A DNA stretch of 64,000 nucleotides from the NCBI GenBank assembly GCA_036401075.1, contig DASWVY010000038.1, positions 74,645 to 138,644 on the forward strand, written 5' to 3'. This DNA is from CAMAXB01 sp036401075 (GTDB lineage: Bacteria > Verrucomicrobiota > Verrucomicrobiia > Opitutales > Opitutaceae). How positions within the stretch are numbered: position 1 is the stretch's first letter; each line of letters starts with the position of its first letter. Below, in pieces: positions 51,837 to 59,099 of this stretch. The translations under genes were made by a program, and so were the position numbers. Under the pieces are notes generated by a model. That model did no database searches, was not told the origin of the DNA, and worked only from the letters and a program-made list of their open reading frames with translations.

Positions 51837-52511
51837 TCAGCCCAAGCCGTTCTGCAGGCACCAGCGCACGAGGCTCGCGACTTCGCGGACCCCGAGTTTG
51901 TCCATGATGTTCGCGCGGTGCTTCTCGACCGTGCGGGTGCTCAGTTCGAGCTTGGACGCCACTTCCTTGGAGGACAGGCCGGCGGCGACCAGACGCGCAA
52001 CTTCGAGTTCGCGCGGGGAAAGCATCGAAGGCGACGCGGCGCTCGACGAGGGAGCCGGGGCCGCGGGCACCACCATTTTTTCCGGTTTGATGTTGGCGGC
52101 AAAGAACATGCCGCCACCCATGACCGTCTCGATCGCCTGCAGCACGTAGGTCAGCGGAGCTGTCTTGTCGACGAAGCCGGCAACGCCGAGGCCCATCAAT
52201 TGGGCGGGCAGCTTGGGTTCCGCGTGCCCGGTCAAAACGAGAATACGCGTGCTTTCGGAGCGGGCGCGCACTTCGCGGATGATCTCCAGCCCATGCCGGC
52301 CCGGGAGATGGAGGTCGACCAGCAACAGTTCAGGCGGATGGGCCAGACAATGATCGAGTCCCAACTGTCCGTCCGAAAAATCAGAAACGTTGTCCCACCC
52401 CTTTTTCTTCTGAAGCGCGCGCTTCAAGAGCTGTCGAAACACGGTCTCGTCTTCGATCAAGACGACCGTCGGCGTTGACCCGGACGGTTGGGCGGATGCT
52501 TTTGAACCCAT
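51837..52511 (-). CDS. NarL/LuxR-type response regulator
   Basis: 224 residues from the ATG at 52511 (MGSKASAQPSGSTPTVVLIED). Receiver about 15-135: VVLIEDETVFRQLL, phospho-acceptor Asp in LLVDLHLPGRHG, and Lys in FVDKTAPLTY. A Pro/Ala/Ser linker leads to the LuxR helix-turn-helix: LSPRELEVARLVAAGLSSKEVA and LSTRTVEKHRANIMDKLGV. It activates or represses transcription after phosphorylation by a kinase that is not adjacent. The hybrid kinase at 376 could be a partner, but there is no evidence for this. Confidence 0.93.
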   Translation of the reverse strand: MGSKASAQPSGSTPTVVLIEDETVFRQLLKRALQKKKGWDNVSDFSDGQLGLDHCLAHPPELLLVDLHLPGRHGLEIIREVRARSESTRILVLTGHAEPKLPAQLMGLGVAGFVDKTAPLTYVLQAIETVMGGGMFFAANIKPEKMVVPAAPAPSSSAASPSMLSPRELEVARLVAAGLSSKEVASKLELSTRTVEKHRANIMDKLGVREVASLVRWCLQNGLG

Positions 52512-53101
52512 GGTGCGAATCAGGTGATAGGTCGTTGCAGCGCAACCCGCAAGCGCGGGTTTCAACCCAGATCGAAAGTGATGCCGGTCTCTGCACGCGG
52601 GCGGAATTCATTCTACGCATCGCAAAGAAATTCAAAGGTGAACCCGACGATCGCCCAGGAAGCCTCTCCATTCTCTTGAGGCCACCGCTGCCCTGACCGC
52701 GTGCCAGGCGGAATCGCTTGAGGACTCAACGCCCACGCCGGTCTGCGGACCGCACCAAACCACGCCTGTGCATATCCAGACACTGCGCGGCCTCGCGCTG
52801 TGCTCAGGACAGTCCCCAAGCCAAACCGACATTCCTGCCGACCGCGCCACGGAAGCCAGACCGGTTTGAGATGGGTTACCGCCTTCGGTACGCGATCAAT
52901 TTTCACGCAAATCATTAATTTACAAATATAAGCGACACCACAAGCACGTCCCAGCCGTAGGCGTCGGGCCCAACAAAGATTCGTCGGTGACCAAATTGTC
53001 ATGGTTACACTACACATTTTACAAAACTGTACTCCCGGCCAATTCTGGTGACTGCCGCTGCCTTCGCTCCACGAAATGCCGTAGGCTAGGGTTGTACCGT
53101 C
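52512..53101. other. Long divergent intergenic region
   Basis: 590 bases between the response regulator and the MocR gene. The left half is GC-rich with no convincing gene. The right half (52900-53060) is AT-rich and holds a possible promoter for the MocR gene: TTGTCA at 52996-53001 and TTACAA at 53019-53024, spaced 17 bases. No local repeat family is present. Confidence 0.5.
52996..53024 (+). promoter_or_regulatory. Candidate promoter of the MocR-type gene
   Basis: TTGTCA, 17 bases, TTACAA. It is in the most AT-rich part of the region and would give a leader of about 70 bases. Weak -10 match; visual call only. Confidence 0.3.
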
Positions 53102-54580
53102 ATGATCCAGACCCTCACCGCCCCCCGTGGCACTCCGCTCTACGTCGAGCTCGCTGAGTCGCTCCAGCAACTCATCACCCAGGGCACCCTGCGCCCGGGG
53201 CACCGCGTGCCGTCCGTTCGCCGCATGTCGATCCAGCGGAACGTGAGCATCTCGACGGTGTTGCAGGCGTACACACTGTTGGAGAACCGCGGCTATCTGG
53301 AGGCGCGACCACAGTCCGGCTACTACGTGCGGCCACGGCTCCCGTTCGAAGCACCCGAACCACGCATGGCGCGGCCGATGGCGAAGCCCAGCACGGTGGG
53401 CGTGAGCGATCTCGCGGCCGATATCATGACCCTCGCGGTCGATCCCGGTTACGTGCCGCTCGGTGCGGCGTGCCCGGACCATACGCTCTTTCCCACCAAG
53501 AAGCTCGCGCGTCTGCTCGGCGCGGTCGGCCGTGACGATCCGTCGCTGCTCGGCAAGTACGCCATGAACTGGGCCTACGAGCCGCTCTCGCGCGAGATCG
53601 CCCGCCGCTACCTCCAGGCCGGCGCACCGCTTTCGCACGACGAACTCGTGATCACGCTCGGCTGCACCGAGGCGCTCAATCTCGCGCTCCGCGCGGTGAC
53701 CTCGCCCGGCGATACCGTCGCGGTCGAGACGCCGGCGTATTTCGGTTTCCTCCAGATTCTCCAGAGCCTCGGGCTCAAGGTCCTCGAGATCCCCACCGAC
53801 CCGCGCGAGGGCATCTGCCTCGACGCGCTGCGCGAGGCCCTGACCAACTGCAAGGTGAAGACCGTACTCGTCATGCCGAGTTACCAGAATCCGCTGGGCT
53901 CGTGCATGCCGGACGAGAAGAAGGAGCGGCTCTACCAGTTGCTCACGGAATTCGACGTGCCCGGCATCGAGGACGACATCTACGGCGATCTCTATTTCGG
54001 CGAACGCCGGCCCAAGCCGCTCAAGGCGTGGGACACGGATGGACGCATCCTGCTCTGCAGCTCGTTCGGCAAGACGCTCGCGCCGTCGCTGCGCATCGGC
54101 TGGGTCGCCCCCGGCCGCTACACCGAGCGCGTGCGGCGACTCAAGTTCGCGAACACACTCGGCACGCCGGTCGTGCTGCAAAAGACCGTGTCGGATTTTC
54201 TGCGCAACGGCGGCTACGATCACCACCTCCGCTCCATCCGGCGCGCGTACCAGCACCAGCTCCAGCTCTTCTCGCAGGCGGTCGTACGTTTCTTCCCGTC
54301 GGGCACGCGGCTGAGTCGGCCCCAGGGCAGTTTCATCCTGTGGATCGAATTGCCGCCCAAGGTGGACACCGTCCGTCTGCACGACGACGCGCTCAAGCAC
54401 CACATCAACACCGCGCCCGGCGCGCTGTTCTCGGTCAAGGACCGCTACCGGCACTGCCTGCGCCTCAACTGCGGCATCCCGTGGAGCGAGAAGATCGAGC
54501 AGGCCCTCCGCACGCTCGGTGAACTGGCCGCCGCCCAGCTCGCGCCCGGCGCGACCTCCGCACCGACCACGCGGTCCTGA
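53102..54580 (+). CDS. MocR-type regulator (GntR winged helix fused to PLP aminotransferase fold)
   Basis: 492 residues. Residues 10-75 form a GntR winged helix (LYVELAESLQQLITQGTLRPGHRVPSVRRM, VSISTVLQAYTLLENRGYLEARPQSGYYV). The rest is a fold-type I aminotransferase domain: LGCTEALNLALRAV, PSYQNPLGSCMP, and the PLP lysine in SSFGKTLAPSLRIGW. MocR proteins use PLP and an amino acid as effector rather than catalysis. The EamA exporter starts 35 bases later, a common MocR-transporter pair, so the regulator likely controls it or responds to its substrate. Confidence 0.92.
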   Translation: MIQTLTAPRGTPLYVELAESLQQLITQGTLRPGHRVPSVRRMSIQRNVSISTVLQAYTLLENRGYLEARPQSGYYVRPRLPFEAPEPRMARPMAKPSTVGVSDLAADIMTLAVDPGYVPLGAACPDHTLFPTKKLARLLGAVGRDDPSLLGKYAMNWAYEPLSREIARRYLQAGAPLSHDELVITLGCTEALNLALRAVTSPGDTVAVETPAYFGFLQILQSLGLKVLEIPTDPREGICLDALREALTNCKVKTVLVMPSYQNPLGSCMPDEKKERLYQLLTEFDVPGIEDDIYGDLYFGERRPKPLKAWDTDGRILLCSSFGKTLAPSLRIGWVAPGRYTERVRRLKFANTLGTPVVLQKTVSDFLRNGGYDHHLRSIRRAYQHQLQLFSQAVVRFFPSGTRLSRPQGSFILWIELPPKVDTVRLHDDALKHHINTAPGALFSVKDRYRHCLRLNCGIPWSEKIEQALRTLGELAAAQLAPGATSAPTTRS

Positions 54581-54615
54581 GTTCGCGGTCTCGCCACCGG
54601 TTCACGTTCCTCGTC

Positions 54616-55590
54616 ATGTCTGCTTCGACACCCACGCCCACCCGCACCCTGCTGATCATCGCGTTCGCGACGATCTACCTCGTGTGGGGTTCGACCTACC
54701 TCGCGATTCGCGTCGCGGTGGAGACGATGCCGCCGTTCGCGATGGCGGCGGTCCGCTTCCTCATCGCCGGCACGCTCATGGGCAGCGTCCTGCTGCTGCG
54801 CGGCGCGGTCTGGCCGACAGCGCGGCAGTGGCGGGACAACGTGGTTGTCGGGCTTTTTCTGCTGCTCGGAGGTAATGGCCTCGTCGTGTGGGCGGAACAG
54901 TTCATCCCCTCCGGCGTGGCCGCGCTGCTCATCGGCATCGGTCCCCTCTTCATCGTGTTGATCGAATGGGCCTGGCCCGGCGGCACGCGCCCGAGCGCGA
55001 TCACCATAGCGGCCTTGCTCATCGGCCTCTTCGGTGTCGCGTGGCTTGCGGCGCCGTGGGAAAGCGCATCAACGGGCGGCCTCCATGTGGGCGGTGTCAT
55101 CGCGCTGATCATGGCCTGCGCCCTGTGGTCGCTGGGGTCCATCATTTCACGTCACGCCAAGAGCGGTGCGCCGCCCTTGGTCGCGGCGTCCGTACAAATG
55201 CTCGGCGGCGGCGCAGGGCTCACGTTGGCCGGACTCCTGCATGGTGATTTCGCCCGGGTCGACCTCGGCGCCATCACGTCGCATGCGTGGATTTCCTTCA
55301 TCTACCTGATCCTCTTCGGCTCGCTGGTCGGCTACTCCGCCTTCGCCTTTCTGCTCAAGCACAGCCAGCCGGCGCGTGTCGCGACGTTTGCGTATGTGAA
55401 TCCCGTGGTCGCGGTCTTCCTCGGCTGGCTGTTTCTCGACGAACCCATCACCACCCGCACGCTGGTCGCGTCAGCGATCATCATCGCCGCGGTCGTGATC
55501 ATCACGCTGCAGAAGTCCAAGCCTAAGGCGACACCGGTCGCGACCACGGTAGCACCGCTCAAGCCGGCCACCGAATCGGCCAAGGCCTAA
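54616..55590 (+). CDS. EamA-family metabolite exporter, YedA-like
   Basis: 324 residues. Ten membrane segments in two EamA repeats. The first begins IIAFATIYLVWGSTYLAIRVAVETMPPF; the EamA 'GNGLVVWAEQFIPSGVAALL' type motif and LLKHSQPARVATFAYVNPVVAVFLGWLFLDEP in the second repeat match the YedA group of amino-acid or drug exporters. Together with the MocR-type regulator it forms a likely amino-acid-derived metabolite export unit. Confidence 0.9.
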   Translation: MSASTPTPTRTLLIIAFATIYLVWGSTYLAIRVAVETMPPFAMAAVRFLIAGTLMGSVLLLRGAVWPTARQWRDNVVVGLFLLLGGNGLVVWAEQFIPSGVAALLIGIGPLFIVLIEWAWPGGTRPSAITIAALLIGLFGVAWLAAPWESASTGGLHVGGVIALIMACALWSLGSIISRHAKSGAPPLVAASVQMLGGGAGLTLAGLLHGDFARVDLGAITSHAWISFIYLILFGSLVGYSAFAFLLKHSQPARVATFAYVNPVVAVFLGWLFLDEPITTRTLVASAIIIAAVVIITLQKSKPKATPVATTVAPLKPATESAKA

Positions 55591-55613
55591 GGCAGACGGA
55601 TTCGATCCGGAGA

Positions 55614-55701
55614 TCACCACGGAATACACAGAACACACGGAAAGCAGGGGCCGGAAGTCCGGGATCAGATCTTTCGGTGTGTTCCGTGTATTCCGTGGTG
55701 A
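55614..55701. repeat. Inverted 'ACACGGAA' repeat (family C-like)
   Basis: TCACCACGGAATACACAGAA and CACACGGAAAG on the left; CTTTCGGTGTGTTCCGTGTA and TTCCGTGGTGA on the right form a near-perfect palindrome of about 30-base arms. It resembles the simple-word palindrome at 21758 in design. It lies downstream of the exporter and upstream of the dehydrogenase gene. Confidence 0.85.
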
Positions 55702-55792
55702 ACATATCTGGGTCGAAAGTTGGCTTTACGGCCTACGTTGATGAACCCAGTTTCGTGCTCCGTGAACTTTGTGGTTAACGGCTGAATCCACC

Positions 55793-56791
55793 ATGATCGA
55801 CGTCGCCGTTTACGACAGCAAACCCTACGACCGGGAATTCCTGACGGCGGCGGCCGGCGCCAAGGGCATCATGTGGCATCACCATGATTTCCGGCTGACG
55901 ACCGACTCGGCCGCGACCGCGCGTGGCGCACAAGCCGTCTGCGTCTTCGTGAACGACCGGGTCGACCGGGCGTGTCTTACCCTGCTCGCGGAAGCGGGCA
56001 TCAAGCTCGTCGCGCTCCGTTGTGCCGGGTTCAACAACGTCGACCTGGAAGCGGCCAAGTCGCTCGGCATCGCGGTCACGCGCGTGCCCGCCTACTCCCC
56101 GCACGCCGTGGCCGAGCACACGGTGGCGCTCTTTCTCACACTCAATCGCAAGATCCATCGCGCCTACAATCGCGTACGGGAGCATAATTTCTCGCTCGCG
56201 GGCTTGACCGGTTTCGATGTCCACGGCCGCACGGTCGGCATCGTGGGCACGGGCAAGATCGGACGCATCACCGCGCAGATTTTCCGTGGCTTCGGCGCAC
56301 GCGTCCTCGCGTTCGACCCAATCGCGGACCCGGCCTGGGCCTCGGCGCACGGCATCGAGTACCACGACTTCGAAACGGTGCTGACGACGAGCGACATCCT
56401 TTCGCTCCACACACCGCTTACCCCCGCGACCCACCACCTGCTCAACCAAGACTCACTCGCTCGCCTGAAACGCGGTGCCTACGTCGTGAACACGAGCCGC
56501 GGCAAGCTGATCGACACCACCGCCCTGCTCCACCACCTCAAGACCGGCCACCTCGGCGGTGTCGCGCTCGATGTGTACGAGGAGGAGGAAGGCATCTTCT
56601 TTGAGGACCACTCCGGCCACGCCCTGCAGGACGATGAACTCAACCTGCTGCTCTCGTTCCCCAACGTCCTGATCACCTCACATCAGGCGTTCCTGACGCG
56701 CGAAGCCCTCTCGGAAATCGCCCGGGTGACGACCGAGAACCTGCTGCGGTTGGCGGACGAGACCTTTCTCCCAGGGACTCGGCTCGCCTGA
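55793..56791 (+). CDS. ldhA: D-2-hydroxyacid dehydrogenase, D-lactate dehydrogenase (LdhA) type
   Basis: 332 residues from the ATG at 55793 (MIDVAVYDSKPYDREFL). NAD motif TVGIVGTGKIGRITAQIFRGFG; catalytic Arg in NTSRGKLIDT, Glu in the DVYEEEEGIFFED region, and His in LITSHQAFLT. The insert 'YEEEEGIFFEDHS' and 'LRCAGFNNVDLEAA' are typical of fermentative D-lactate dehydrogenases (LdhA). It reduces pyruvate to D-lactate with NADH, which suggests a fermentative ability. Confidence 0.93.
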   Translation: MIDVAVYDSKPYDREFLTAAAGAKGIMWHHHDFRLTTDSAATARGAQAVCVFVNDRVDRACLTLLAEAGIKLVALRCAGFNNVDLEAAKSLGIAVTRVPAYSPHAVAEHTVALFLTLNRKIHRAYNRVREHNFSLAGLTGFDVHGRTVGIVGTGKIGRITAQIFRGFGARVLAFDPIADPAWASAHGIEYHDFETVLTTSDILSLHTPLTPATHHLLNQDSLARLKRGAYVVNTSRGKLIDTTALLHHLKTGHLGGVALDVYEEEEGIFFEDHSGHALQDDELNLLLSFPNVLITSHQAFLTREALSEIARVTTENLLRLADETFLPGTRLA

Positions 56792-56859
56792 GAACGGTCA
56801 GGAACGTTTTTCTTCAAAAAGCCCGAGGGATTCGGCCTCCAGCGGCGTACTACGGTCAA

Positions 56860-57204
56860 ATGAACCGCTCCACCCTCCTCACCCTCGCCCTCCTCTCTGC
56901 CTTCTCCCTCCGTGCCGCCGAGCACTCCGGCCATGGCACCGCCAGCAAGGAATCCGCCGCCGATGCGGTCCCCGCCAACTACGCGCTGAAGACCTGCGTG
57001 GTCAGCGACGAGGACCTCGGAAGCATGGGTAAACCCTTCGAAGTCATCTACAAGCAGGAGGGTAAGCCCGACCGCAAGGTTCTCCTCTGCTGCAGCAATT
57101 GCGAGGAAGGCTTCCTCAAGGACCCGGCCAAGGCCCTGGCCAAGCTCGACGCCGCCGAGAAGGCCGCTGCCGCTCACCACGCGGCCGACGGTCACAAGAA
57201 GTAA
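56860..57204 (+). CDS. Small exported Cys-rich metal-handling protein (YHS-like)
   Basis: 114 residues with a signal peptide (1-19, LLTLALLSAFSLRAAE). The core ALKTCVVSDEDLGSMGKP...KVLLCCSNCEEGFLKDPAKALAKLDA has the 'CVVSxExLGSMG...CCxxC...F..DPAKYLAKL' pattern of small periplasmic proteins found with RND copper or heavy-metal pumps and related to YHS/TRASH domains. Four cysteines and flanking His residues (HSGHG, HHAADGHKK) could bind Cu(I). It opens the metal-efflux cluster. Confidence 0.78.
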   Translation: MNRSTLLTLALLSAFSLRAAEHSGHGTASKESAADAVPANYALKTCVVSDEDLGSMGKPFEVIYKQEGKPDRKVLLCCSNCEEGFLKDPAKALAKLDAAEKAAAAHHAADGHKK

Positions 57205-57212
57205 GTCCGGTT

Positions 57213-57292
57213 GATGTAGCCGGGGTCGCTGACCCCGGTGCCTTGGCCAGCCCAGACGAACGCCAGACCGGGGTCAACGACCCCGGCTACAA
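57213..57292. repeat. Family B palindromic repeat inside the copper cluster
   Basis: GATGTAGCCGGGGTCGCTGA and CCCCGG on the left, CCGGGGTCAACGACCCCGGC on the right. It lies between the small Cys-rich gene and cusB on the same strand, so it could lower or end read-through between them. Confidence 0.88.
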
Positions 57293-57306
57293 CGCTCCTC
57301 CATTCC

Positions 57307-58989
57307 ATGCGCTCCTCCTCCCTTGTTCCGCTGGTTCTCACCGCCGTCATTGCCGGCGGCGTTGGCTACTTCGCGGCCACGCGGATACAGTCCGGCACCA
57401 CGGCGGCCACGGCCTCCGCTGGCGGCGAGCGCAAGATCAAGTTCTACCAGTCGCCGATGCATCCGTGGATCACTTCGGATCGCCCGGGCAAGTGCACGAT
57501 CTGCGGCATGGACCTCGTCCCGGTTTACGAGGGCGAAGCCGGCTTTTCCACTGACGGCTCGGTCGTGGCGCTCACCCCCGCCAGCGCCTCCGTAATTGGC
57601 GTCCAGACCGCCGAGGTCCGCTCCGCCCAGCTCGGCCGCACGCTCCGCGTCACCGGCGTCCTTGATGACGACGAGACCAAGCACCGCGTCATCGTCGCCC
57701 GCGCCCCCGGCCGGATCGAGCAGCTTCACGTCAACCAGGTCGGCGCCGAGGTCGCCGCCGGCGAACCGCTCGCGACCATCTACAGCCCCGAGGTTCTCAG
57801 CGCCCAGCGCACCTACATCGAGCGCATCAAGGCCGGTCCCTCCGGCTTCAGTGCCTCCGAGCAGGCCACCGCCCGCGAACGTCTGCTGATTCTCGGCCTG
57901 ACCGAGGACGTCGTGAAACGGATCGAGTCCACGCTGAAGCCCGAGAACTCCGTCACCCTTTATGCGCCGTTCGCCGGCACGATTGTCGAGCGCAAGGCCT
58001 ACCCGGGCCAGTACGTGGAGACCGACAGCCCGCTCTTCGAAATGGGCGACCTGTCCACGCTCTGGTTCATCTTCGACGCCTACGAAGCCGATCTCGCCTG
58101 GCTGCGCGTCGGCCAGACGGTCGAGGTCTCGACGCCCTCGCGCCCCGGCGAGACGTTCACCGCGCCCATCGCCTTCATCGATCCGAATCTCAACGAGACG
58201 ACCCGCACCGCCCGCGTCCGCGTCGTCCTCGACAACGCCGACCGCAAGTTGCTTCACCGCCAGACCGCCACCGGACGGGTGCAAATTGCCTCCGACGAAA
58301 CGCTCGTCGTGCCGCGCAGTGCGGTTCTCCACACCCGCGCCCAGCCCGTCGTCTACGTCGACAAGGGCGGAGGCGCCTACGAGCCCCGCACCGTGAAAGC
58401 GGGTCGCGCCGGTGACGGTGACATCGAGATCATCGACGGCCTGCGCGCCGGCGAAAAGGTCGTGACGCAGGGCGCCCTGCTCCTCGATGGCCAGGCCCAG
58501 CTCGCGCACGCGGCGGGGCCGGCGACGGACGCGGCCGGAGGTCAGATGTCAGAAGTCAGAGGTCAGACGTCAGTATCCGGCACCGCCACTCCTGTCGACG
58601 CGAAGGCGCTCACGCCGTTGGCGATCGCGCTAGCCGAGGCCTCGGCGGCGCTCGCGGCGGATGATTTGGCGGGTTACCAAAAGGCCCTGCCCGCGATGTC
58701 CGCGGCGGTGCACCAAACCGGGGCGATCCACGCCACGCTGATGCCACTCGCGGAAAAACTCGTCGCCGGGCCGGACATCAAGACAGCGCGCCGCGCGTTC
58801 GAGCCCTTTGCCACCGCGGTCGCCGATGCGGCCAAAGCGGCCGGCCTGCACACGTCAGGCGTCGTCCGCATTTTCCAATGCCCCATGACCCCGGTGCTCG
58901 GCACCGGCCGCTGGCTGCAGACCACCGCGGATCTGCGCAATCCCTTCTTCGGCGCCGCCATGCTCACCTGCGGCGAGGAGATCCGCTGA
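57307..58989 (+). CDS. cusB: CusB-like RND efflux adaptor with heavy-metal-binding and DUF3347 domains
   Basis: 560 residues from the ATG at 57307 (MRSSSLVPLVLTAVIAGGVG), membrane-anchored N-terminus. A heavy-metal-binding domain is at about 40-75 (YQSPMHPWITSDRPGKC, CGMDLVPVYEG). The adaptor core includes GRIEQLHVNQVGAEVAAGEPL, the helical hairpin, LYAPFAGTIVERKAYPGQYV, and VVPRSAVLHTRAQPVVYVD. The C-terminal 100 residues match a DUF3347 copper-binding domain (CPMTPVLGTGRWLQ, NPFFGAAMLTCGEEI). The linker at about 411-423 reads GGQMSEVRGQTSVS, encoded by a simple repeat (58538-58575) that looks inserted. Confidence 0.92.
   Translation: MRSSSLVPLVLTAVIAGGVGYFAATRIQSGTTAATASAGGERKIKFYQSPMHPWITSDRPGKCTICGMDLVPVYEGEAGFSTDGSVVALTPASASVIGVQTAEVRSAQLGRTLRVTGVLDDDETKHRVIVARAPGRIEQLHVNQVGAEVAAGEPLATIYSPEVLSAQRTYIERIKAGPSGFSASEQATARERLLILGLTEDVVKRIESTLKPENSVTLYAPFAGTIVERKAYPGQYVETDSPLFEMGDLSTLWFIFDAYEADLAWLRVGQTVEVSTPSRPGETFTAPIAFIDPNLNETTRTARVRVVLDNADRKLLHRQTATGRVQIASDETLVVPRSAVLHTRAQPVVYVDKGGGAYEPRTVKAGRAGDGDIEIIDGLRAGEKVVTQGALLLDGQAQLAHAAGPATDAAGGQMSEVRGQTSVSGTATPVDAKALTPLAIALAEASAALAADDLAGYQKALPAMSAAVHQTGAIHATLMPLAEKLVAGPDIKTARRAFEPFATAVADAAKAAGLHTSGVVRIFQCPMTPVLGTGRWLQTTADLRNPFFGAAMLTCGEEIR
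58538..58575 (+). repeat. In-frame 'AGGTCAGA' direct repeat inside cusB
   Basis: GAGGTCAGATGTCAGAAGTC followed by AGAGGTCAGACGTCAG. Four to five copies of a degenerate GTCAGA unit, unlike the surrounding GC-rich codons. It codes for the linker between adaptor core and DUF3347 domain. It resembles intergenic simple repeats and appears to have inserted or expanded without breaking the frame. Confidence 0.8.
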
Positions 58990-58995
58990 CCTATC

Positions 58996-59091
58996 AGTAG
59001 CGAGTAGCGGGTAGTGAGTAGCGAGCATGCTCACATCCGCTCGATCACACCGCCTTCTCTACTCACTACTCGCTACCCGCTACTCGCTACT
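58996..59091. repeat. Long inverted repeat 'AGTAGCGAGTAGCGGG' between cusB and cusA
   Basis: AGTAGCGAGTAGCGGGTAGT and GAGTAGCGAG on the left; CTACTCACTACTCGCTACCC and GCTACTCGCTACT on the right. Arms of about 30 bases built from the words AGTAGCG/GAGTAG, with a short AT-poor loop. The cusA ATG is eight bases after it, so a strong mRNA hairpin would sit right before the cusA start. Confidence 0.88.
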
Positions 59092-59099
59092 TTCTTCGC

